Shown piece after piece: positions 10,354-18,501 of a stretch of 64,000 nt of DNA. Position numbers and translations under genes: made by a program. The DNA lies in assembly GCF_002075345.1 (NCBI RefSeq), contig NZ_NAEW01000012.1, forward strand, positions 1-64,000. Reading direction: 5' to 3'. The notes beneath the pieces are model-generated. The model saw only the letters and a list, made by a program, of their open reading frames with translations, did no database searches and was not told the origin of the DNA. How positions within the stretch are numbered: the stretch's first letter is position 1; each line of letters opens with the position of its first letter. The stretch is from Citrobacter braakii (lineage in GTDB: Bacteria > Pseudomonadota > Gammaproteobacteria > Enterobacterales > Enterobacteriaceae).

Positions 10354-11142
10354 TCATTCCTCATGATGGCGATACTGGCTGATGCAATGGTAATAGCCGA
10401 GGTTCAGCCCGCATTCAGCGGCAAACGACCACTCAACCAGATTATGGTTGCTCGCCCAGGTATTGAGATACAGATCTTTTGGGTACGAACAGTCGGGGTT
10501 AATGCCCACGGACTTGAAAATATCCAGCGCTTTCTTTTCGGTTATGGTGTCGGTGAGGGCGTTTCCTAATATATGTACACGGCATTGTTCATAGTCGATA
10601 GTCCGCAGGATAGTCGCGTCCGTCATGGCGATTTCATTGGGTATCCATGTTAACCACGCTGTCGCCAGCACGGCGATACCAGTAATTAACGCGGTTATCG
10701 CCACAGGCCAACGGCTTTGTTTCTTTTTGTTGAGCGTCGATGCAACATTGGCAATTCTGGCGGGAGCTTGCGCTTCTTCCAGTTGCTGAATATTGATATT
10801 AGCGTCGCCCATCCGAAATCCCATCCGCGGAATTGTGACGATGAGCTCTGCAGGATGACCCGTAGACGTTATTGCTTTGCGCAGAAATGAAATGTGCTGA
10901 TTGAGATTCGCATCCGTCGCTCTGGCGCCATTATGCTGAAAAACATTCAGCAGAATTTCATCACGCGAGGATATCTCTTTACCATTTTGCAACAAATAGA
11001 GCAGTAATTGTGTTGCCACATTATTCAATGTGGCCATTTCACCAGATGCCAGGTCTTTTAGGGTATTTTTATGTGGTCTGAAAACTAAGCCATCACCAAT
11101 AATTACGGATTTAATTTTGTTTATTGGTATATGAGAAATCAC
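10354..11142 (-). CDS. ToxR/CadC-type membrane transcriptional regulator (MarT-like)
   Basis: 262 aa: an N-terminal OmpR/ToxR winged-helix domain (about residues 15-115, with RDEILLNVF and NLNQHISFLRKAI as the recognition region and IPRMGFRM as the wing), a linker, one membrane segment at about 145-167 and a periplasmic C-terminus. One-component regulators of this type sense periplasmic signals and bind DNA while membrane-anchored. The start is GTG 11142 with AAGGAG six bases upstream; a longer frame from 11202 lacks a ribosome site. It diverges from the fimbrial operon across a 644-bp spacer and so is the likely fimbrial regulator. Confidence 0.8.
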   Translation of the reverse strand: MISHIPINKIKSVIIGDGLVFRPHKNTLKDLASGEMATLNNVATQLLLYLLQNGKEISSRDEILLNVFQHNGARATDANLNQHISFLRKAITSTGHPAELIVTIPRMGFRMGDANINIQQLEEAQAPARIANVASTLNKKKQSRWPVAITALITGIAVLATAWLTWIPNEIAMTDATILRTIDYEQCRVHILGNALTDTITEKKALDIFKSVGINPDCSYPKDLYLNTWASNHNLVEWSFAAECGLNLGYYHCISQYRHHEE

Positions 11143-11786
11143 TGATGTCTCCTTTAAAGCAGGATATCTCGCATTCGAGTGGGTGAAGCAATAGCATAAC
11201 ATAATTCATTTATAAAAAATGGTTGTACCATAGATCGCTTTATTAATATTTACATAACAATATTTTAATATCTCTTATAGAATCCTCTTTTCTCCTTCCT
11301 TTCTTTCACTATCTTATTGTCATTACTCGCTTTTGATATCCAATTTCATTTTTACAAAAATTTCATAAATACATTTTGCCTGTTGTTCTGGCTAAATAAA
11401 AAAATAGTTGATAGATAAAAACTCTATAAAAATGATAAATGATAGATACTAACACTGGCTAAGTCGTGATTTTTGGCGGTTTTTTAGGTAAACGATCGCT
11501 GTGCAGACAGTGTTACAACATGATTCCCTGAGTTTGATTAATACCGGATTTTTGCATTGTGTCATTTTCTCGTCGACTTAATATAAGCCCCGAAACAGCG
11601 TAAACAACTGTGGACGGTATTTCGGATGGAATACCAATGAAGTTCAAAATACGGGGCGGCTTGAGATGGATTGTTTGCAAGGATATGCGCTACCGCCACC
11701 TGCAGATCAGGATTCCCGGACATAAATTATCTGCGGAAATAGATCTTCGGAATAACTAAAAAACAGATATAAGGTTAAGTAGTAAT
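11143..11786. promoter_or_regulatory. Long AT-rich divergent spacer upstream of the fimbrial operon
   Basis: 644 bp without a supported gene. The left two thirds are very AT-rich, as expected for an H-NS-bound virulence promoter. The right part can fold: 11585-11592 pairs with 11652-11662 (one bulge), and inside it 11616-11621 pairs with 11630-11635. No invertible-element repeats like those of the fim switch were seen. It probably holds both promoters and a structured fimbrial leader. Confidence 0.5.
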
Positions 11787-12335
11787 ATGAAAATGAAAAA
11801 CGTGGCTGTGGCCTGTGCGCTGATGGCGGGAATGACTTTTACTGCCTCTTCTGCTTTTGCTGCAAAAAATGTCGAACCGACTAACGGTAAAATTCACTTC
11901 ACCGGTTCTCTGGTTAATTCCGCATGTGGTCTGGCACCAGAATCCAGCCCGGTACAGGTTAATTTTGGTGAGATCCCAACTTCTCAGTTAAAAGACAACC
12001 AACGTGCTGGCGTTAAGCATGCCAAAATCGTTCTGCAGGGCTGTGATACGACCGTCGCGAAAACGGCCACTGTGACCTATACCCCGGCAACGATTGATAC
12101 AGACAACAACGCGCTGGCTGCATTCACCTCTGGTACTGCAAAGGGTGCGGGCATCGGTATGATTGACAGTGGCAACCAGGACGTGGAATGGGGTCAAGCC
12201 GCCTCTCAGGTCAACATTACCGATGGTGAAACCGACATTGATTTCGTCGCTTACCTGCAGGCAAACAACGCATCTGCCGCGGTAACTCCAGGTGATTTCG
12301 AATCTACCGTTAATTTCCAGATCGACTACCAGTAA
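11787..12335 (+). CDS. Chaperone-usher fimbrial major subunit
   Basis: 182-aa pilin of the type 1 class. Signal peptide to about residue 25 (SSAFA then AKN), a conserved disulfide pair C47 and C86, the alternating hydrophobic N-terminal extension used for donor-strand exchange (GKIHFTGSLVNSAC), and a penultimate tyrosine (DYQ end) recognised by the chaperone. First in the operon and the most canonical subunit, so probably the shaft protein. Rich in Thr and Ala in the centre. The start is ATG 11787, with ATG 11793 as an alternative. If the downstream PglL-like enzyme acts on this fimbria, this is the obvious acceptor. Confidence 0.9.
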   Translation: MKMKNVAVACALMAGMTFTASSAFAAKNVEPTNGKIHFTGSLVNSACGLAPESSPVQVNFGEIPTSQLKDNQRAGVKHAKIVLQGCDTTVAKTATVTYTPATIDTDNNALAAFTSGTAKGAGIGMIDSGNQDVEWGQAASQVNITDGETDIDFVAYLQANNASAAVTPGDFESTVNFQIDYQ

Positions 12336-12404
12336 CGATCTGCAGCAGGCGCATTAACGCGCCTGCTTAACCCTTCCTGCGAATAACTGAAAGGAAATGC
12401 GGTG

Positions 12405-12953
12405 ATGCCTGGATGGCGAATTTTACTGCTTTTTATCTTCATATCGCCTGCATGGGTTTTGGCTGACACCAATCGTCTTGTCAGTACGCCCGGCAAAATG
12501 CGCATGCGCGGAAATATTATTGAGGCTGCCTGTTATGTCGATCCACGCGACCGGTCGCTACTGGTTGAATTTGATGATCTCTCAGCCAGAGATATTTCCG
12601 GAAAACCAGAGAAAGTATCAGCGCATGATTTCAGCATTCATTTGTTGGGATGTTCATTAGGGGATTCCCAACACCCCGGGAATCTGTTTCAACGCGCCAA
12701 TATTACCTTTTCTGGCGCACCGGATAGTGACAATCCTGATTATCTAAGCGTGCAATCGGAAACTGAAAATTTAGCGATAGAAATATATGACAGCAACGGA
12801 CAGCAAATTCATCTGGGTGAGCCATCACCGGACTATGTGCTTAATCCAGGGAAAAACACGCTCAATTTTACGGCTTATTTGATCTCCCGCGACGGAAGAA
12901 TGACATCTGGCGAATTTACTGCGGTCACGCATTTTGTTGTGAATTATCTCTGA
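12405..12953 (+). CDS. Fimbrial minor subunit
   Basis: 182 aa with a signal peptide (cleavage near VLADT), a cysteine pair (EAACYV and LLGCSL) and the pilin C-terminal pattern ending FVVNYL with penultimate Tyr. A family-level call as a minor pilin or adaptor; its exact place in the fibre cannot be told. ATG 12405 is used (GTG 12402 just before it is also possible) with AAGGAA 8 bases upstream. About 70 bp downstream of the major subunit gene. Confidence 0.85.
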   Translation: MPGWRILLLFIFISPAWVLADTNRLVSTPGKMRMRGNIIEAACYVDPRDRSLLVEFDDLSARDISGKPEKVSAHDFSIHLLGCSLGDSQHPGNLFQRANITFSGAPDSDNPDYLSVQSETENLAIEIYDSNGQQIHLGEPSPDYVLNPGKNTLNFTAYLISRDGRMTSGEFTAVTHFVVNYL

Positions 12954-12994
12954 GCTGCACTGCAATTCGGGTATCTGAAGGTTTGCGAACGAAA

Positions 12995-15466
12995 ATGATC
13001 ACGCTGAAAACAGATAAAAAACGTCTGGCGCTTTTTATTGCTCTGGTCTGTGCCTCTTCATGGGCTGAAGCGGATGAGGCCATTGAATTTAATACCGACG
13101 TACTGGATGCCAGCGACAGGCACAATGTCGATTTGCAGCGTTTTTCCGAAGGCAACTTTGTGACTCCCGGAGAATATCTGCTGGATGTTCGTATTAACAG
13201 CCAGGAGATTCCACAGCAGTCGATCCGTTATATCGTCGATCCTGCCAACCCGCATAAATCCATGGCATGTCTGACCCCGCAACAACTCGAATTACTGGCG
13301 CTCAAAGAAGAAGCGCTGGCCTATATTCATCCGATTAGCGCGACCTGCTATGACATTTCCCGCCTGCCGGGTGTGGCGTTGAATAATAGCGCAGGCGTAC
13401 TGGACATTATCGTGCCTCAGGCGTGGATGAAATATACCGATCCAGACTGGACGCCACCGGAGCGCTGGGATAACGGCGTCGCGGGGCTGATTTTTGACTA
13501 CAGCGTCTCGGGCCAGGCCACACATTATGAACAGGGCGGCGATCGTTATCGCTCTCTGTCTGGCTATGGGCAGACAGGTTTTAACCTCGGCGCGTGGCGA
13601 TTTCGTGGCCAGTATCAGGCCAATTACGCTTCGGATGATAATCGCGGCCGTATCGACTGGGATCAGATCTATGCCTATCGACCGTTGCCGATGCAGGCTG
13701 CAAAACTGACGGTCGGCGAAATCTACCTGAATTCTCAGGTTTTTGATTCGGTGCGTTTCACCGGGGCTAACCTCGCCAGTGACGAGCGCATGTTGCCACC
13801 GAATTTGCAGGGCTACGCGCCTGAAGTGCACGGCATCGCCCGCAGCAATGCGAAGGTTACCGTCAGTCAGCAGGGCCGTGTTATCTATCAAACCACCGTT
13901 CCTGCAGGGCCATTTAATATTCAGGATCTGCACGGTTCGGTACGCGGCACGCTGGATGTCCGCGTCGAGGAGCAGGATGGCAGCGTACACACTTTTCAGG
14001 TCAATACAGCCGATATTCCTTACCTGACGCGACCAGGCTATGTGCGCTACAACGCCGCGGTCGGGAAGCCATCGCGTTATAACCACGACGTTCAGGGGCC
14101 TGCGTTTTATAGCGGTGATTTTTCATGGGGGGTCAGCAATGCATGGTCGCTGTACGGCGGCGCGCTGCTGACAGGCGATCGCTATAACGCCTGGTCGATG
14201 GGGATTGGGCGGGACTTGAGCTGGCTGGGGGCGCTGTCGGCTGATGCGACGCAATCCATGAGTCGGGTAAAGCATCAGGCTGAACAAAAAGGCATGTCTT
14301 TTAAGCTCAGCTACGCCAAAACTTTTGATGAGTACAACAGCGCCATCACCTTTGCCGGTTACCGCTTCTCACAGCGTAACTTCCGCACTTTCTCGCAGTT
14401 TCTCGACGAGCAGTATGAAAATAACAACAGTGCCGGCAACGAAAAAGAGATGTACACCATCACCGGCAACAAAACCTTCTTTGCTGACGACCCACTATTA
14501 GCGACCACGCTGTACCTGACCTATACCCACCAGAACTATTGGGATCGCGGTTCCCAGGATCGTTACGGATTATCGATGGGGCACAGCTTTTCATTTGCTG
14601 GCATCCAGGGGATCAGCGCCAACGTTGCGGCTTACCGCTCTGAGTATCAGGGCAAACGAGACGACAGTCTTTCGCTTTCAATCTCGGTGCCATGGAGCGA
14701 TGGCCGCTCTATGGATTACGAATTGCAGAACAGCGGCAACCAGACCAGCCAGATGGTTTCGTATTCCGATAACCGCGACCGTAACAATCCGTGGCGTTTG
14801 CGCACAGGGGTTTCCGGTGAAGGGCGTACGGCGTTTGATGGCTATTACAAGCACCGCAGCATGATGGCGGAACTGGAATCTAACGTCAGCTGGCAGCAAT
14901 CACGTTATTTCTCCGTGGGCGGCACGATGCGCGGCGGTTTTACCGCGACGCGTCACGGTGCGGCGCTGCACAACAGCCAGGCGTCGATGAATACCGCCAG
15001 AGTGATGGTTGATACCGACGGGGTGGCGAACGTGCCGCTGAACGGCGAACAGGCGCACTCAAACCGCTTCGGTATTGCCGTCGTACCGGACGTCGTTAGC
15101 TATCACAGCTTTGATACCCGTATCGATGTGGACGCAATGGACGAGGACATTTCCGCGACTAAAGCCATCGTGACCAACACCCTGACGGAAGGTGCGATTG
15201 GCTACCAGCATTTTGCCGTGGCGCAGGGGCAAAAAATGATGGCGCTGCTGCGCCTGAAGGATGGTTCGGTACCGCCGTTTGGCGCCGAAGTGTTTAACGC
15301 TAACGGCGTTAGCGTCGCCATGGTAATGGAAAACGGTATGGCCTGGATTGCGGGTGTGAATCCGGCTGAGCGTCTTTCCGTTGCCTGGGCTGGCCGTGCG
15401 CAGTGCCACTTACAGGTGCCACAACAAATCAACCCGGAAGGTAACGTGCTGTTGCCTTGTGAATAA
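12995..15466 (+). CDS. Fimbrial outer-membrane usher
   Basis: 823-aa usher (PapC/FimD family), which forms the outer-membrane pore that assembles and exports subunits. Signal peptide to about residue 25; N-terminal chaperone-binding domain (EFNTDVLDA then VDLQRFSEGN, DVRINSQEI); 24-strand barrel with a plug inserted (around VTVSQQGRVIYQTTVPAGPF and IQDL); C-terminal domains near the end with the conserved AGRAQC segment. Length is normal for the family. ATG 12995 chosen over TTG 12983. Intact, no frameshift. Confidence 0.95.
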   Translation: MITLKTDKKRLALFIALVCASSWAEADEAIEFNTDVLDASDRHNVDLQRFSEGNFVTPGEYLLDVRINSQEIPQQSIRYIVDPANPHKSMACLTPQQLELLALKEEALAYIHPISATCYDISRLPGVALNNSAGVLDIIVPQAWMKYTDPDWTPPERWDNGVAGLIFDYSVSGQATHYEQGGDRYRSLSGYGQTGFNLGAWRFRGQYQANYASDDNRGRIDWDQIYAYRPLPMQAAKLTVGEIYLNSQVFDSVRFTGANLASDERMLPPNLQGYAPEVHGIARSNAKVTVSQQGRVIYQTTVPAGPFNIQDLHGSVRGTLDVRVEEQDGSVHTFQVNTADIPYLTRPGYVRYNAAVGKPSRYNHDVQGPAFYSGDFSWGVSNAWSLYGGALLTGDRYNAWSMGIGRDLSWLGALSADATQSMSRVKHQAEQKGMSFKLSYAKTFDEYNSAITFAGYRFSQRNFRTFSQFLDEQYENNNSAGNEKEMYTITGNKTFFADDPLLATTLYLTYTHQNYWDRGSQDRYGLSMGHSFSFAGIQGISANVAAYRSEYQGKRDDSLSLSISVPWSDGRSMDYELQNSGNQTSQMVSYSDNRDRNNPWRLRTGVSGEGRTAFDGYYKHRSMMAELESNVSWQQSRYFSVGGTMRGGFTATRHGAALHNSQASMNTARVMVDTDGVANVPLNGEQAHSNRFGIAVVPDVVSYHSFDTRIDVDAMDEDISATKAIVTNTLTEGAIGYQHFAVAQGQKMMALLRLKDGSVPPFGAEVFNANGVSVAMVMENGMAWIAGVNPAERLSVAWAGRAQCHLQVPQQINPEGNVLLPCE

Positions 15467-15480
15467 TTTCAATAACCTGA

Positions 15481-16269
15481 ATGAATTTTGTCATGAATAA
15501 TCAAGCTTTTTACTCCGTGCAGCGTTGGCTTAAACCCGTGGCCTGTGGCCTGCTTTTGATTGCAGAGATCAACACCTCATGGGCGGGCATTGCGCTCGAC
15601 CGTACCCGCATGATCATCACTGGTGATGCGCGCTCAGTTAGTGCGAACTTAACCAATACCAGCCCGAGCATTCCGTTTCTGGCTCAGTCGTGGGTGGAAG
15701 ATGCCAACGGAACAAAAATTACCTCGCCGCTGATGGTCTTACCGCCGCTGCAACGAATTAACGGCGGGCAAAAGGGAATTGCCCGCGTGACGAAAACCAG
15801 CGGGATCAACGCCCTGCCGCAGGATCGCGAGAGCTTGTTCTACCTGAACGTACGTGAAATTCCGCCTAAACCGGATAAGCCGAACGTGCTGCAACTGGCG
15901 ATGCAATCGCGCATCAAATTGTTCTACCGTCCGGCCGCCATTGTGCCGGAAACGCCGGGCGCCGTGTGGCAAAACCAACTGGTCTTTCACAAGCAGGGCC
16001 AGCGCTGGAGTGTGGATAACCCAACGCCTTACTTCGTCACCTTAATCGGCTTAAGCCGCAAGCCAGAAGCGCAGGGAGGCGGCAGATTGACCGACTTCCC
16101 CGGCGTTATGGTCTCACCAAAATCCTCTCTCGATTTCAGCGTCACGGACGGCAGCGTCAGCCAGTTCAGCATGATGTACGTGAACGATTTTGGCGGTCAT
16201 CCCGAACTGAAATTCAGCTGCACAGGCAATGTATGTAAAGCATTGCCGATGGAGCAACAGCCACGGTAA
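15481..16269 (+). CDS. Fimbrial periplasmic chaperone
   Basis: 262-aa PapD-like chaperone that holds subunits by donor-strand complementation. Shows the family pattern GIALDRTRMIITGDARSVSANLTN, the motif-1 region (PFLAQSWVED), RINGGQKGIARV, and the FYLNVREIPPKP then LQLAMQSRIKLFYRP signature. Signal peptide after an unusually long N-terminus; the true start may be ATG 15493. It lies 14 bp after the usher gene. Confidence 0.94.
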   Translation: MNFVMNNQAFYSVQRWLKPVACGLLLIAEINTSWAGIALDRTRMIITGDARSVSANLTNTSPSIPFLAQSWVEDANGTKITSPLMVLPPLQRINGGQKGIARVTKTSGINALPQDRESLFYLNVREIPPKPDKPNVLQLAMQSRIKLFYRPAAIVPETPGAVWQNQLVFHKQGQRWSVDNPTPYFVTLIGLSRKPEAQGGGRLTDFPGVMVSPKSSLDFSVTDGSVSQFSMMYVNDFGGHPELKFSCTGNVCKALPMEQQPR

Positions 16270-16281
16270 CAGGAATCGTAA

Positions 16282-16887
16282 ATGAAAAAGATGCTTTGCG
16301 CCCTGCTGATGGCGGGCATGGCCTGGCAGGTTCAGGCCACCAGCGGCCGCCAGGATATGAGCAACGTGTCCGGTGAGTATGGCAACGTCCGCTTTCACGG
16401 CCGGGTCTACGTGTCGCCGTGCGTGCTGGATATGGCCTCACGCGATCAGACCATCAATCTTGGTGATATTTCCGCCAGTCGGTTTCGCCAGGGCGGCGAT
16501 CGCAGCGAACCGGTGTTGGTCACGCTGTACCTGAACGGCTGCTTAAAGGGCTCTGGTCATACCCTGAGGGATTTCCCCGGGCAGACCAGCGAAATGCCTG
16601 AGCTGGCGCACAGCACGGTGGAACGTGGCGTTTCGATGACGCTGATGGCCGAAGGCGCGCCGGAAAACAGTGACCTGGGGCGTATTCGTGGTGATGTGCG
16701 CGGCGCGGGCATTCGGCTACTGACCGAGCGTAATCAGCTGATCCATCTGAACCAACCGCAACGTATGTGGATCCTCAAACCAGGCGATAACGCCATTCAC
16801 TTTCTGGCCACGCTGGAATCTTTTGGGCCAGAGGTGACTGCCGGAGAATTTAACGGCCTGGTGAGACTTAAGCTGGAGTATCTATGA
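16282..16887 (+). CDS. Fimbrial subunit
   Basis: 201-aa pilin-like protein with signal peptide (to about residue 19, VQA), Cys pair (VSPCVLD and LNGCLKG) and a pilin-type C-terminus (KLEYL, penultimate Tyr). It lies between chaperone and adhesin genes, the place of adaptor subunits such as FimF and FimG. Its stop overlaps the adhesin start (ATGA at 16884). Confidence 0.87.
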   Translation: MKKMLCALLMAGMAWQVQATSGRQDMSNVSGEYGNVRFHGRVYVSPCVLDMASRDQTINLGDISASRFRQGGDRSEPVLVTLYLNGCLKGSGHTLRDFPGQTSEMPELAHSTVERGVSMTLMAEGAPENSDLGRIRGDVRGAGIRLLTERNQLIHLNQPQRMWILKPGDNAIHFLATLESFGPEVTAGEFNGLVRLKLEYL

Positions 16888-17948
16888 GCGTATTACGCAA
16901 AGCGCTGTTGTGGGTTGCCCTGGCTGGCTGTCCACTGGCCGGGCAGGCATTTACACAGGGGGAAGGTGAGCCGGAGGGCGGGTCGCCGCATCAGTACGAT
17001 ATCGAATTGAGCTCGCTGGATGTCAGTAAAAACCACGTGGGCGGCAGAACGGATCCGTTTACCTGGAATCTGGGCAGTTGGTATGTGGTGAATTTCTATT
17101 GCGAGCAGGCTGACATCTCCCGGTCGCCGATTTACTACACCACCACGACTACGATGCCGCCTTCAAATCAGGGGGCGAACCGTTTTCGGCTAAATGAGTA
17201 TCTGGATGTGGAAGTGCAGGTGTGGGTTGCTGGGGGCTATAAACAGTATGTTCAGGCGCCTTTTACCAACGTTTCAAACCGCAACAGCAATAACACTTGC
17301 AAAAAGCGCAAGGGCTACACGCGCGCCACTAACGTTGAAAGTGGTTCAAAAGGGAAAGTGACGTTTATTGTCACTAAACCCATTATCAACGGCATCAATA
17401 TCACTTCCCAATCGCTGGTGGAGGTAGCCGGGCGCATGGGGAGCGCGGGACCTACGCCCACTACGGCGATTTCCCGTGTGGTGATTAAATCCGGGCTGAT
17501 TACCGTACCGGACAAATGCACCTTCAACCGGGGAGACAAAATCAGTATTGAGTTTGGCGATCTGCCAGGATCCGCTGCCCGGCTCAATGGCACTAACTAC
17601 AGCAAGTCGATCCCCATTCATGTTGTTTGTGAAGGCGGCAGCTTCGATCAGGGCGCGCTGAACATTAATCTTGGCGTACAAACTACCACGGCGTCAGGCA
17701 CGGCGGGGTTCAACGATCATCTCCTCGGCACGCTGAGCGGCGGACAAAAGCGCGACGATCTCGGCATTATGCTTAAAGACGAGAGCGGTGGCACCGTCGT
17801 GCCCAATCAATTCTATAACGTGAAAGGTTTTTACCAGAATCAGGGCGACTGGAATCTCACCGCTGCACCGGTGGCAAAGCCGGGCGTGGGAAGCGTTAAG
17901 GAAGGTGAGTTTGAAGCCTCTGCCACCGTTGTTGCGCAGTTTCAGTAG
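16884..17948 (+). CDS. Two-domain fimbrial tip adhesin (FimH-like)
   Basis: 354 aa, almost twice the length of a pilin. Signal peptide to about residue 22 (GQA), a receptor-binding N-terminal domain of about 180 residues, and from about residue 205 a pilin domain beginning VPDKCTFNRGD that resembles the FimH pilin domain start. The end is AQFQ rather than a penultimate tyrosine, as in adhesins capping the fibre tip. Translationally coupled to the preceding subunit. The N-terminal domain is not recognisable, so the receptor is unknown. Confidence 0.82.
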   Translation: MSVLRKALLWVALAGCPLAGQAFTQGEGEPEGGSPHQYDIELSSLDVSKNHVGGRTDPFTWNLGSWYVVNFYCEQADISRSPIYYTTTTTMPPSNQGANRFRLNEYLDVEVQVWVAGGYKQYVQAPFTNVSNRNSNNTCKKRKGYTRATNVESGSKGKVTFIVTKPIINGINITSQSLVEVAGRMGSAGPTPTTAISRVVIKSGLITVPDKCTFNRGDKISIEFGDLPGSAARLNGTNYSKSIPIHVVCEGGSFDQGALNINLGVQTTTASGTAGFNDHLLGTLSGGQKRDDLGIMLKDESGGTVVPNQFYNVKGFYQNQGDWNLTAAPVAKPGVGSVKEGEFEASATVVAQFQ

Positions 17949-17957
17949 GGGGATGCC

Positions 17958-18500
17958 ATGAGATTTTCGGCGTTATTCGCGATCGGCGTGTTACTGCTTG
18001 GCGGCATGGCGCAGGCCGACACCAAACTGGTCGGCGGTGATATGTATTTTCACGGCACTATCAGAGCGCTGGCCTGCAGCCTGGCACCAGGAGGCGACAA
18101 AATCGAGGTCGATTTCGGGCAAATCGCAACGCAGGATCTCTATCTTTCGGGGCGCAGTAAGCCGGAAAAATTCAGCATTCAGCTATGCGACTGCAACCCC
18201 GAGGTTTTTCGCGGGATCTCGGTCACTTTCAGTGGTAGTGAGGATGCTGAACTGGACGATCATCTGGCGCTGGATAGCAGTGAACAGGGTGGCGCGACTG
18301 GGATCGGTATTGGGATGAGCGAAGAGGACGGCACGGCAATTCGCCTTGATGAGAGCACGTCAGTCAAAGAGATAACTGCAGGCTCGATGACGCTAAATTT
18401 TTGGGCGTGGGTCGCAGCAGAGCCGTCGGCGATAAAAAATCAGTCTCTCGAATACGGTCCGTTCAGCGCCAGCGGGACCTGGACACTGAACTACCAGTAG
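17958..18500 (+). CDS. Fimbrial subunit, last pilin gene of the operon
   Basis: 180 aa; signal peptide to about residue 20 (AQA), GGDMYFHGTI donor-strand segment, a cysteine pair (LACSL and QLCDC) and a C-terminus ending TLNYQ with penultimate Tyr. The extra Cys of QLCDC is unusual for a pilin. The oligosaccharyltransferase-like gene starts 1 bp after its stop, so the two are probably translationally coupled. Confidence 0.85.
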   Translation: MRFSALFAIGVLLLGGMAQADTKLVGGDMYFHGTIRALACSLAPGGDKIEVDFGQIATQDLYLSGRSKPEKFSIQLCDCNPEVFRGISVTFSGSEDAELDDHLALDSSEQGGATGIGIGMSEEDGTAIRLDESTSVKEITAGSMTLNFWAWVAAEPSAIKNQSLEYGPFSASGTWTLNYQ

Positions 18501-18501
18501 C

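Noticed and set aside
11203-11786. A fim-type invertible promoter element upstream of the fimbrial operon
   Set aside because: No paired recombinase-type inverted repeats and no recombinase gene were found nearby.
13292-14086. 264-aa minus-strand frame inside the usher gene
   Set aside because: Antisense shadow of an intact usher; composition is arginine/isoleucine-rich without any domain.
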